Shown piece by piece: positions 7,499 to 14,836 of a stretch of DNA of 41,458 nucleotides. Position numbers and translations under genes: made by a program. The DNA comes from an uncultured Prevotella sp. (GTDB lineage: Bacteria; Bacteroidota; Bacteroidia; Bacteroidales; Bacteroidaceae): positions 1 through 41,458 of the forward strand of contig CAKMOD010000096.1 in assembly GCA_927910885.1 (NCBI GenBank), given 5' to 3'. Within the stretch, counting starts at the first letter, position 1. Each line of letters starts with the position of its first letter. The notes under the pieces were generated by a model. The model had not been told where the DNA came from and ran no database searches. It saw only the letters and a list, made by a program, of their open reading frames with translations.

Positions 7499-8308
7499 TT
7501 ATTTCTTCCCCTTTGGCATCCTTCCCATTAACTGCAGCAACGAAGGAACAAAGATACAGAGCGAGAAGAACAGACCTCCGTACATCATGCGATCGTTGCC
7601 GTGGAAGAAGTCGATGAGTTTTCCATCGTTCATCTGTGGCATGAGGTTGAACATTAGATAAGCCACCGTATTGTTCACCCAATGAAATACGAAGCCTGGC
7701 AGAATACTACCCGTTTTCGAATAGAGCCAACCCAATAGCAGACCAATCAAAAAAGCGTGTAAGCCCTGTGCTAAATTGAAATGGATAATACCGAAGATGA
7801 GGGCTGAAATGACAATGGCTATCCATCGTTTGCGCTCGCCCAAGGTGTTTTGCAGTACGCGTAGAATAGCACCACGGAAGACTATCTCCTCAGCGATAGG
7901 CACCATGATTCCTAAGGCTGCATAACCCCAAGACACCTTCATGATACTTTTAAACATCTCTTCTGTTCCCTCTGGTATCGTTAGGTTAATCTTCTCAGCA
8001 AGGAATTGCATAGGGAGTATCGAACCTAATGCTAAGAGAGCCGACCACATGAGTACTGCCCAAGGACGCGTCTTTAAATAGTTGCCAGATACGGGCGCCC
8101 ACTTTGTACTGATGAAGAGGATAAAGGTTGCAAGACTACTGATGACTGCTGTTATTGCAAGAATCTCACCATTTTTAGTCAGATAATCCCCATCAACAGC
8201 CTTAGCCCCTCCAAGTAGGCTTACAAGCTGCTTACCTCCCTCGAAAGAAAGACTTTGTATCAAGATGAAAAGTGAAACAAATAAGATGACATAGAGCGTT
8301 GCGCTCAA
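7499..8308 (-). CDS. CPBP-family intramembrane metalloprotease
   Basis: 269-residue polytopic membrane protein of the CPBP (CaaX protease/bacteriocin-processing, Abi) family. About seven hydrophobic segments are visible. All three family motifs are present: the double glutamate E140-E141 with Arg145 (EEIVFRG), His176 in FGIIHF, and His209 with Asn213 in HWVNN. The start at 8308 opens with a hydrophobic helix (LYVILFVSLFILIQ). It lies just downstream of the ribF halves with a 30-base gap and may be co-transcribed. Members cleave prenylated or bacteriocin-related peptides; the substrate here is unknown. Confidence 0.92.
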   Translation of the reverse strand: MSATLYVILFVSLFILIQSLSFEGGKQLVSLLGGAKAVDGDYLTKNGEILAITAVISSLATFILFISTKWAPVSGNYLKTRPWAVLMWSALLALGSILPMQFLAEKINLTIPEGTEEMFKSIMKVSWGYAALGIMVPIAEEIVFRGAILRVLQNTLGERKRWIAIVISALIFGIIHFNLAQGLHAFLIGLLLGWLYSKTGSILPGFVFHWVNNTVAYLMFNLMPQMNDGKLIDFFHGNDRMMYGGLFFSLCIFVPSLLQLMGRMPKGKK

Positions 8309-8338
8309 AACGTTTTTTATTGTTCATTTCTGCGAATC

Positions 8339-8824
8339 TTAGGGTGTATTAATAATATTCTCTTGTATGTGATAAGTCTCATCAAACAATCGATTGATTT
8401 GCTCTTTGTCTTGCTTCAGCTGTTGTGCCAAGGCTTCTAAAGAATCGAACTTATGCTCGTCTCTGATCTTACTAATGAAACTTACAAGGAGTTCCTGCCC
8501 ATAGAGATTTCCTGTGAAATTAAAGAGGTTCACCTCCATGGAGATAGTTGTGCCATTGAAGGTAGGACGTTGTCCAATGTTCATCATCCCTCGCTTCCAT
8601 CCAACAGAATCCCTCAAGCGCACCAAAACCGCATAGACACCGGTTGCAGGGAGTAGTTGCTGGCAAGCATTCACATCAAGATTGGCTGTAGGGAAACCCA
8701 TCTTGCGCCCATTCTGATAGCCATTCACAATCCGACTCTCTATCGTATAGTCATAACCTAAAAGCCGATTGGCAGCCTCTATTCTACCCTCGCGAAGGTG
8801 ATTTCTAATAATCGAAGAACTCAC
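8339..8824 (-). CDS. ribF: Riboflavin kinase half of frame-disrupted ribF
   Basis: C-terminal half of bifunctional RibF, phosphorylating riboflavin to FMN. It shows the RFK-type sequence SRIVNGYQNGRKMGFPTANL, where GFPTANL is the nucleotide/flavin-binding motif, then ATGVYAVLV, NIGQRPTF and a LYGQ segment. It begins in the linker SSSIIRNHLREGRIEAANRLLG that normally joins the two domains. The listed start is a GTG at 8824 overlapping the upstream TGA by 3 bases, so translational coupling is possible. More likely the two open frames are one gene with a single-base shift: the upstream codons in this frame read ANDEKV, continuous with the family. Confidence 0.88.
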   Translation of the reverse strand: MSSSIIRNHLREGRIEAANRLLGYDYTIESRIVNGYQNGRKMGFPTANLDVNACQQLLPATGVYAVLVRLRDSVGWKRGMMNIGQRPTFNGTTISMEVNLFNFTGNLYGQELLVSFISKIRDEHKFDSLEALAQQLKQDKEQINRLFDETYHIQENIINTP

Positions 8825-9309
8825 CTTCTCATCATTGGCAGGAAGGCATCGGCACGAATGACCTCAATACCCATCTCCTTACCATACTGAACATAGTCTT
8901 CAAAAGTTTCAGAGCGGTTGTGTCCGAAGCGGTTATCATAACCAATGATGAGCTTCTTTACGTTCAACTGTTTGCACAACACCTCTTGCATGAAGTCATG
9001 AGCTGAGAGCGCAGCCAACGAAGCATCGAAATGCAGTACGAAACTATTGTCAATGCGTGTCTTTGAGAGCAGCAATAGCTTCTCATCGAGTGTTGACAGC
9101 AGTTGTGGCTGGTAGTTAGCCTGTAGCACCTGACGCGGATGTTGATCAAAAGTAATGACCGCCGACGCCATTCCCGACCGTTCAGCCTCGTCAATGACAC
9201 GCCTAATCAGGAACTGATGTCCACGATGCACCCCATCAAAAAATCCTATGGTTGCAACCTGTTCTACTAATTCATGCGCCTCTCCCTGCCTGATATATAT
9301 TGTATTCAA
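8821..9309 (-). CDS. ribF: FMN adenylyltransferase half of frame-disrupted ribF
   Basis: N-terminal half of RibF, which adenylates FMN to make FAD. Seen are TIGFFDGVHRGHQFLI with the nucleotidyltransferase HxGH-like signature (GVHRGH), ITFDQHPRQVL, and GYDNRFGHNRS, all characteristic of the FAD-synthetase domain. The open frame runs through ADAFLP and ends MMRR at a TGA. In the -1 frame the same DNA reads ANDEKVSSS, the expected linker. No slippery heptamer is present at the join near 8834, so programmed frameshifting is unlikely. Upstream lies the 22-bp array of -7-like boxes. Confidence 0.88.
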   Translation of the reverse strand: MNTIYIRQGEAHELVEQVATIGFFDGVHRGHQFLIRRVIDEAERSGMASAVITFDQHPRQVLQANYQPQLLSTLDEKLLLLSKTRIDNSFVLHFDASLAALSAHDFMQEVLCKQLNVKKLIIGYDNRFGHNRSETFEDYVQYGKEMGIEVIRADAFLPMMRR

Positions 9310-9330
9310 TCCTCTTATCTTATAGTTCGT

Positions 9331-9440
9331 TTACTTTCTTGCAAAGGTATTTTTATTTCTCTGCAAAGCAATATTTACTGCCTTGCAAAGATACCTCCAC
9401 CTCGTAACAAAGTTATGTTTACTTTCTTGCAAAGGTACTC
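9331..9440 (-). repeat. Five tandem 22-bp units carrying minus-strand -7-like boxes
   Basis: CAAAG occurs at 9342, 9364, 9386, 9408 and 9430, exactly 22 bp apart, in units resembling TTACTTTCTTGCAAAGGTA. On the minus strand four units read TAnnTTTG (TACCTTTG, TATCTTTG, TAACTTTG, TACCTTTG), the Bacteroidetes -7 consensus; the second unit is degenerate. A sixth, weak CAAA is in register at 9452. The last box before the gene (9342-9349) is correctly placed to start ribF transcription about 25-30 bases upstream of its ATG. Units sit on one face of the helix (two turns). Confidence 0.8.
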
Positions 9441-9532
9441 CAAATCACCCACAAACCCACGCTCCTGCAAACAAAATGTGTTAAAACATTAAATTTCCTT
9501 ATCGTCCTTTCTCCTTTTTCCATTTATTTCAT

Positions 9533-9540
9533 TATCTTTG
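9533..9540 (+). promoter_or_regulatory. -7 box of the tRNA gene
   Basis: TATCTTTG matches TAnnTTTG and lies 21 bases before the first base of the tRNA. No clear TTTG -33 box was found at the ideal distance. Confidence 0.55.
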
Positions 9541-9561
9541 CACCCGAATTCACGAAATTCA

Positions 9562-9635
9562 GGACTTGTAGCTCAGTTGGTTAGAGCAACAGACTCATAA
9601 TCTGGAGGTCCCTGGTTCAAGCCCAGGCTGGTCCA
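9562..9635 (+). tRNA. tRNA-Met (anticodon CAT)
   Basis: A 74-base cloverleaf: acceptor GGACTTG, D-arm GCTC/GAGC, anticodon loop CTCATAA with CAT at 9596-9598, and a strong T-arm CCTGG/CCAGG with TTCAAGC. The 3' CCA is not encoded. Two weak pairs are seen (a T-T in the acceptor stem and an A-G closing the anticodon stem). It resembles the elongator Met tRNA of Bacteroidales; an Ile2 tRNA with a modified CAT cannot be fully excluded. Confidence 0.92.
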
Positions 9636-9648
9636 CAAAGGGAATTAA

Positions 9649-9680
9649 GGAGTTACAGCAATGTAACTCCTTTTTGTTTT
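9649..9680 (+). terminator. Intrinsic terminator of the tRNA gene
   Basis: GGAGTTAC (9649-9656) pairs with GTAACTCC (9663-9670), followed by TTTTTGTTTT. Confidence 0.88.
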
Positions 9681-9853
9681 TAGCCCATGTTTATTGGGAT
9701 AAACATTCTAAGAATGATATACTATTAGTATAAAATAGATTTATGCTGAAAGAATACTACCCTATAAGCATTCTCCATATAAGTTTGCAATTAATGCCTT
9801 GCAGTATCTTTTATAATAATGATTAGGAATTCTTCTTATCATTTACTACTGAT

Positions 9854-9908
9854 GTGCTAATGCTTAGCACGTGTGGTGCTATTGGTAAGCACCAATCGTG
9901 TTAGGCAC
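9854..9908 (+). repeat. GCAC/GGTG dispersed repeat, copy 2
   Basis: Palindrome-rich stretch with GTGCTAATGCTTAGCAC and GGTGCTATTGGTAAGCACC. About 40 bases match the reverse complement of 32202-32243 with only scattered transitions. It lies in the AT-rich, gene-free stretch 9681-10293, which otherwise holds only the promoter and leader of the next gene. Confidence 0.65.
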
Positions 9909-10125
9909 TAATAAGATCACAATCTATTACTAAAAGGAAAGTAACATATTGTTAAAAAAAAGGCTCTTTTACCAAAGGAAATAAATATAAAAGTAATAAA
10001 AAGAACCGCTCTTTTCCTTTACCAAACATCTGAATAACTGCTGCTTATAGGCTACTACCATTGACAATATAAGAAAAAGATATTAAATATATAAGATAAA
10101 ATAGTGTTAATTCAAATATTATTTA

Positions 10126-10133
10126 TAATTTTG
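10126..10133 (+). promoter_or_regulatory. Candidate -7 box for the peptide-lipoprotein pair
   Basis: TAATTTTG fits TAnnTTTG and would give a leader of about 155 bases before ATG 10294. The leader contains a small GCCC/GGGC hairpin (about 10257-10273). Confidence 0.45.
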
Positions 10134-10293
10134 CAAAAAATATAGAATTAAAAGGTAAAAGATTGAGTTAGATAGAGAGGACAAGGTACTGATTCAGGTT
10201 TAATTTAGAACTAAGGTCATAAAAACAAAACTACTCTTCTAATCTTATTTTTAATAGCCCACATAATTGCGGGCAAAATACATTTTGTCAAAA

Positions 10294-10482
10294 ATGAGAA
10301 CTATAGAAACCAAAAAACAAAACTATCTGAAACCGACTATGTCAGTTTGTAGTATCGTTGAAGAAAGCTTTATTTTAGTAGCAAGTCCTAAAGTTCGCCC
10401 TGGTGGTGACAATGGTGGAAGTATCCAAGTTATAGACTTAAGACCAGACGTTGGTGAAAACGATGACAACTTGGAAGGATAA
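10294..10482 (+). CDS. Small YLKP/SP peptide upstream of fimbrillin-like lipoprotein (copy 1)
   Basis: 62-residue protein with no recognised enzyme or membrane domain. It reads YLKP, then 16 residues with a Cys and a VEES acidic pair, then SP, then a Gly/Asp-rich tail (PGGDNGG...). The peptide at 30807-31046 has YLKP and SP at exactly the same 16-residue distance and also turns Gly-rich after SP. Each is directly upstream of a fimbrillin-like/FISUMP lipoprotein (gap here 50 bp). I prefer ATG 10294 (MRTIETKKQNYLKP) over the in-frame TTG at 10267. Possible roles are a precursor peptide, a small surface subunit or a chaperone for the lipoprotein; none is shown. Confidence 0.72.
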   Translation: MRTIETKKQNYLKPTMSVCSIVEESFILVASPKVRPGGDNGGSIQVIDLRPDVGENDDNLEG

Positions 10483-10532
10483 TTAAATTTGTTAGATAAT
10501 TAGAAAAGGTAAAAGATAAAAAGTAAAGAATA

Positions 10533-13382
10533 ATGAAGAAGACATTTTTCTATCAAGCACTCTCAGCTTTGTTCGTAGGCGGTATGGCATTCTCTGCGGT
10601 ATCTTGTGCGGATGACGAGTTGGGTGAGAACACCAACAATGGCGACACAGAAGCTGTTGTTCGCTTTGACGTGAGCGATTCACAGGAAGACGCACAGACA
10701 CGTGGTGCGTTGACACGTGGTGCAATTACTCCAGGTTTGACCGACAAGGACCTTGATGGTCAGAAATTAGCCGTACAGAGTTCAGAGAATCTCGATGTAT
10801 GTTTGATTGAAACAACCATCGAAGGTGTTAACCCTGTAAAACTCGAACCGGGTACACGTGCGAATATCGTTACTACACAAAAGCTTACCGAATTCTCATC
10901 AACTGGTGTTCGTGGTACTGCAGCAAATGCTATTAACAAAGAGTGGTTCAACGAGGAGAAGACAAGTAGAGAAGGTATACTCCATAATACAAGACGTTGG
11001 TCATGGTTGCAGCCTCACGGCCGTTTCTATGCTGTCTACCCAGAGAGTACTAACGGCAGTAATGGTATTAAGTTTACTAAGCCAAACGGAACAGCTGCAC
11101 CAAGTCTTGAGTTTACTGTAAATACTGACGTGAGAAAGCAGGTAGACCTTATGACTGCTTGCTCTGACGACGTGCATTATGCTACACGTTTCCAGGCACC
11201 AAGAACTAATCTTCAGTTCCGTCACGCTTTGACAGCCATTCGTTTTGCTGTGGGTCAGAACCTTTCATTCAATAAGACCATCAAGGACATCACGCTCAAG
11301 AACGTATTGCTTAAGAGTAAGTACACACTTTCTAACAAGCTTGATGGTACGGGTGCTGCATGGAATCATACTGGATACAATACACGTGGAAATGTGACTC
11401 TCAGCAACGTGAATTATAACACCAATGAGAATGCCAACAGCATTGTAAGAGATAGAAGCAAGTATAGTAATTCAAACGAAACCGACCTTACAAAGTTGGA
11501 CGACTACTATACATTCTATATGATTCCACAGGACCTTGATGGTAAGGTTACAGCTGAGGTTCTCTTTACTGATGGCAGTAAAATTACCGTACCTCTCAAA
11601 GGCTCTTGGAAGGAAGGTACAACACGTACTTATAAGTTGAGCGAGAAGAATTCTACATGGAAGTACTCTATCAATGCGGAAGTTCTTAACACTGTTGCCT
11701 ACAACGGCACACAGGCTTATTATCAGATTGAGAGCTACCGTGAGGTAGATCATACCAAGTATCCTGTTGCTTGGAAGGTTGTTGGATATAGCGTTGACAA
11801 CGGAAACACATGGTCAAACACCAAACCATCATGGTTAAAGAGCCTTAGCAAGGAGCAGGGCAATGGTAGTACAATACCAGAACAGCTTACAGCAACCTTG
11901 GCTACAGCAGACATCGTAGACCTTGTAGCAGAGCGCAATAAGGGACTTCAGAACGCTACACCATTGGGAACAGCCGCTGCACCTTACAACCTCTCAAATG
12001 AAACTGGAGCTGCAGCCGTACAGAACACAGCTAACAGCTACCTCATCTCTGCACCAGGACATTATATGATTCCATTGGTATATGGTAATGCTATTAAGAA
12101 TGGTCAGACCAATAGCAGTGCATATCAAAAGGGAAGCAATGCTAATAATACGCTTAGAAATTTTGTTGACCAAGATGGTAAGGCAATTACAGACCCTTGG
12201 ATAGAAAAGACCAACAATGGAGCCAATAGAGGAATTGATTTGGCTTGGACTGTATGGTCTGACGAAAAAGATCTTGTTAAGTTAGCTTCTAACAACGGTC
12301 TCTACCGTGCTGCAGACGGAAATCTTTATATAAAGTTTGAGGTGACAAAAGAGAATATCAAGAGTGGTAATGCTGTTGTAGCTGTTAGAAGAAGTTGGCA
12401 GACACAAAGGCAAGAACAACGACAACAAGGACGTAGAAAAGTATGGGTCACCGTTACTGAAAATCATCAACAAACCCTTTGGTCTTGGCATTTATGGTTT
12501 GCACCAAAGAATGCACTCGACAAGATTACAGTTACCAATAAGCAAGGCAATAAGTATGACTTTACCAATGAGGCATTGGGTTGGAAACCTACTGCATGGA
12601 AGGGTACACCTTATTCTACTCCACGTACTGTAAAGGTAAAGGTTGAGCAGACACTGGGTAATAACGGTGTTAAGCAGTATGCAGTAATTACCATTACACA
12701 GAAACCAGCTACTACCACAAGAACTGGTTATACAACATTGTATCAGTGGGGTCGCAAGGATGCTTTCCCTGGTACAACTGCTACACTTGCTGTCAACACT
12801 ATCAACTGGAATGCTGGAAGCGAAATGTATATGCAAACTATCCTCCAGAACCCACAAAACTATTACACAGCAGGATATAAAGGCAACGTTCTGGATGCTG
12901 GAACAGGATTTGCAAAGTACTATACACTTTATAACTTGTGGTCAATGAATAATACTTCAGCGTATGCCGAAAACCAAGCAAACAGCCAGCCTGTTGTAAA
13001 GACTATTTACGACCCATCTCCTGTTGGCTTCAGTGTGCCAGCTAATGATGCATTCACAGGTTTCACAGAGAACGGTTTGAATGGTGGAAGAATGAATGTG
13101 GATGGTACGGATAATGCACAGACATTTAATAATAACTTCGGTCATAACTTCTGGACCAATAGTAACAAGACAGAAACCATCTTCTTCCCTGCTGCTGGAT
13201 ATAGAGAAGCAAGAAACGGAAGTACTTTGAGCTATTATAGTAAGTTTGGTGATTACTGGACAGCTACCCCTAACGACAACAACAACGGTAATGTTATGGG
13301 CTTCGATGTCAACTCAGTTTACCCACTTTACCGCAACATCCGTGCGTTTGCATTCTCAGTTCGTCCAGCTGCAGAGAAATAA
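10533..13382 (+). CDS. Large fimbrillin-like lipoprotein with C-terminal FISUMP-type domain
   Basis: 949-residue predicted surface lipoprotein. The signal peptide ends in a lipobox (FSAVSC) with Cys26 as the lipidated residue, followed by an acidic linker. Residues about 40-370 resemble the fimbrillin/Mfa-like fold, with the hallmark LMTACSDDV and LQFRHALTAIRFAVG strands and a YTFYMIPQDLDG strand. The centre (about 380-720) has repeated beta-rich modules and an unusual Arg/Gln-rich patch (QRQEQRQQGRRK) at about 625-636. The C-terminus (about 810-949) matches the Fibrobacter succinogenes major-paralog (FISUMP) type: GFSVPANDAF, FPAAGYREARNG, DYWTATPND and AFSVRPA. Probably an adhesin or fimbria-associated protein. 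It pairs with the upstream small peptide. Confidence 0.85.
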   Translation: MKKTFFYQALSALFVGGMAFSAVSCADDELGENTNNGDTEAVVRFDVSDSQEDAQTRGALTRGAITPGLTDKDLDGQKLAVQSSENLDVCLIETTIEGVNPVKLEPGTRANIVTTQKLTEFSSTGVRGTAANAINKEWFNEEKTSREGILHNTRRWSWLQPHGRFYAVYPESTNGSNGIKFTKPNGTAAPSLEFTVNTDVRKQVDLMTACSDDVHYATRFQAPRTNLQFRHALTAIRFAVGQNLSFNKTIKDITLKNVLLKSKYTLSNKLDGTGAAWNHTGYNTRGNVTLSNVNYNTNENANSIVRDRSKYSNSNETDLTKLDDYYTFYMIPQDLDGKVTAEVLFTDGSKITVPLKGSWKEGTTRTYKLSEKNSTWKYSINAEVLNTVAYNGTQAYYQIESYREVDHTKYPVAWKVVGYSVDNGNTWSNTKPSWLKSLSKEQGNGSTIPEQLTATLATADIVDLVAERNKGLQNATPLGTAAAPYNLSNETGAAAVQNTANSYLISAPGHYMIPLVYGNAIKNGQTNSSAYQKGSNANNTLRNFVDQDGKAITDPWIEKTNNGANRGIDLAWTVWSDEKDLVKLASNNGLYRAADGNLYIKFEVTKENIKSGNAVVAVRRSWQTQRQEQRQQGRRKVWVTVTENHQQTLWSWHLWFAPKNALDKITVTNKQGNKYDFTNEALGWKPTAWKGTPYSTPRTVKVKVEQTLGNNGVKQYAVITITQKPATTTRTGYTTLYQWGRKDAFPGTTATLAVNTINWNAGSEMYMQTILQNPQNYYTAGYKGNVLDAGTGFAKYYTLYNLWSMNNTSAYAENQANSQPVVKTIYDPSPVGFSVPANDAFTGFTENGLNGGRMNVDGTDNAQTFNNNFGHNFWTNSNKTETIFFPAAGYREARNGSTLSYYSKFGDYWTATPNDNNNGNVMGFDVNSVYPLYRNIRAFAFSVRPAAEK

Positions 13383-13438
13383 CACAAAGGCTACATAGCA
13401 AGCAGCGCAACGCTGTATTTACTATAGTTTACTTGAGT

Positions 13439-13480
13439 AGGCTGTATCAAAGTAGGAGCAATCCTATTTTGATGCAGCCT
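13439..13480 (+). terminator. Long hairpin terminator, repeated copy 1
   Basis: AGGCTGTATCAAAGTAGGA (13439-13457) pairs with 13462-13480 across a GCAA loop, with one or two mismatches, followed by TTTCT. The same hairpin recurs at 20737-20777, so it is a dispersed repeat as well as a terminator. Confidence 0.8.
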
Positions 13481-13736
13481 TTCTCGTTGTGTGTAATAGT
13501 TCATTAGTAATTAATTTTTATGATTCAAACTTCTATTTATCTATATTTTTTGTAAGATAGAATTTAACTCACTACCCTTTAACCTTAGCTTTTTAGCGTT
13601 TATATTTGACACTTACACTTTGAAATATCATTACAAAAAATGTGATGAAAAGACTAAAAAAAACAGACTAAAAACAAGCATTTTTTACCAGCACCGTAAG
13701 TCTTTCGTTTATCAATTAGTTGTGAAGATGCTTTTT

Positions 13737-13840
13737 TAAAAGATGCTTAATAAGACTTCAAAAGGGCGTTAGTAAGGGTCTTAAAGGGCATCTTTAGCAA
13801 GCCTAAAGGGCGTTAATTCGAAGGTTAAAGAGCATCTTCG
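13737..13840 (+). repeat. Dispersed GGGCGTTA/GGGCATCTT repeat, copy B
   Basis: Same module order as copy A (AAGACTTCAAAAGGGCGTTA, then AAAGGGCATCTTT, then AAAGGGCGTTAATT) but the 3' arm of the final hairpin has been replaced by a short CGAAG...CTTCG element. Between the hairpin at 13439 and the leader at 13974 the DNA holds no gene. Confidence 0.85.
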
Positions 13841-13973
13841 AAATTTTAGGTATGACTTTATTCTTACAAAACAGATTGTTAGGATAGAAAGAAGAAGCCA
13901 TGTTTCGACTACCAAAAAGTAATGATTAGACAAATCACTAAAATTAAGTATTGTGCGACCTATATCTTTTATC

Positions 13974-14143
13974 TACTTTTGCAGTCGTAAATCTTAAAAA
14001 ATAAAAGTGTAAGGTTGACTTTATTTGTAGACACCTGCATCTTGGTCTTATGCCTGAATAAACCCTTATAGACTCGTTTCCTCCGCTATGAAGGTAGGAG
14101 GGAATTGCGTCTATTCATTAAAAACCATTTGTAATCTGAGTAT
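13974..14143 (+). promoter_or_regulatory. Promoter and structured leader of the TonB/lipoprotein locus
   Basis: TACTTTTG at 13974-13981 fits the -7 box. The following leader of about 150 bases can fold: CCTCC (14080-14084) pairs with GGAGG (14097-14101), and AGAC (14070-14073) with GTCT further out. No B12 box, TPP motif or other riboswitch core was recognised, so a metal- or protein-responsive leader is only a possibility. Confidence 0.4.
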
Positions 14144-14836
14144 ATGAACAAATCAAAAGTGAACTATGAAAGACGGGGAAGATACTACCTATCCGCCATT
14201 CTCTTAAGTTCTTTGTTCTTATTCCCACCCACCTACGTCCATGCTACGGCAGTACATGGGCAGGAGACGGTGGAGGATGAGGATAAAGATGTCAAAACAT
14301 CCGTAACCGTTCGGGTTGTTTCCGAACAGTCACAAGAGCCGCTCATCGGTGCTGTCGTACGCTGCGAAGGCGTTTCAAATCCTTCGGTGACGGACATCGA
14401 TGGTAGGTGTACGATTAAACTCAAGCGCACTGCCGACCGCATGAAACTGACGGTTTCCTACGTAGGTTATAAGACGGTGACACGTGTTGTCAGCATCCCC
14501 GACAGCCGCATGATAACCTTACAGCTGAAGGATGATTCTAAACAATTAGATAATGTCACTGTCACGGCACTGAAACGACACACGAGTGTCTTGCAACAGT
14601 CCTCCGCTATCAGTCAGGAAGCATTGGAAAAAGGTGGTGCAACATCCTTGGCAAAACTCCTTGAAACCATCCCTGGCGTTAGTTCTATCAGTACTGGAAA
14701 CACGATAGCAAAGCCTGTTATACAAGGTATGCACAGTAGTCGTATTCTCTTGATGAACAATGGAGTACGATTAGAAGCCAGAGTTGGGGTGCCGACCACG
14801 CACCAGAGCTTGACTATACAGGTTCGAGCATGGTAG
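14144..14836 (+). pseudogene. TonB-dependent receptor, N-terminal part (frameshifted)
   Basis: Signal peptide, a carboxypeptidase-regulatory-like domain (about residues 52-130, EPLIGAVVRCEGV...VSYVGYKTVTR) and the first half of a plug domain (LDNVTVTALKR, LLETIPGVSSISTGNTIAKPVIQGMHSSRILLMNNGVRLE). After NGVRLE the frame turns to AR VGVPTTHQ and stops. In the next frame the same DNA reads QSWGADHAPELDY, the expected continuation. One base is missing near 14774-14779, where GAAGCC replaces a probable GAAGGCC. The QSWGADH motif and GMHSSRILLMNNG recall the ZnuD-like zinc receptor group. A true pseudogene, a phase-variant or a sequencing error are all possible. Confidence 0.85.

Noticed and set aside
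8820..8840. Programmed -1 frameshift in ribF
   Set aside because: There is no slippery X-XXY-YYZ heptamer or downstream stimulatory structure; deletion or sequence error is simpler.
9331..9440. CRISPR array
   Set aside because: The period is 22 bp with no spacers of independent sequence and no cas genes; it is a tandem repeat of promoter-like boxes.
13974..14143. Known riboswitch (cobalamin, TPP) in the leader
   Set aside because: No B12 box or TPP conserved core was seen; only short unassigned hairpins.
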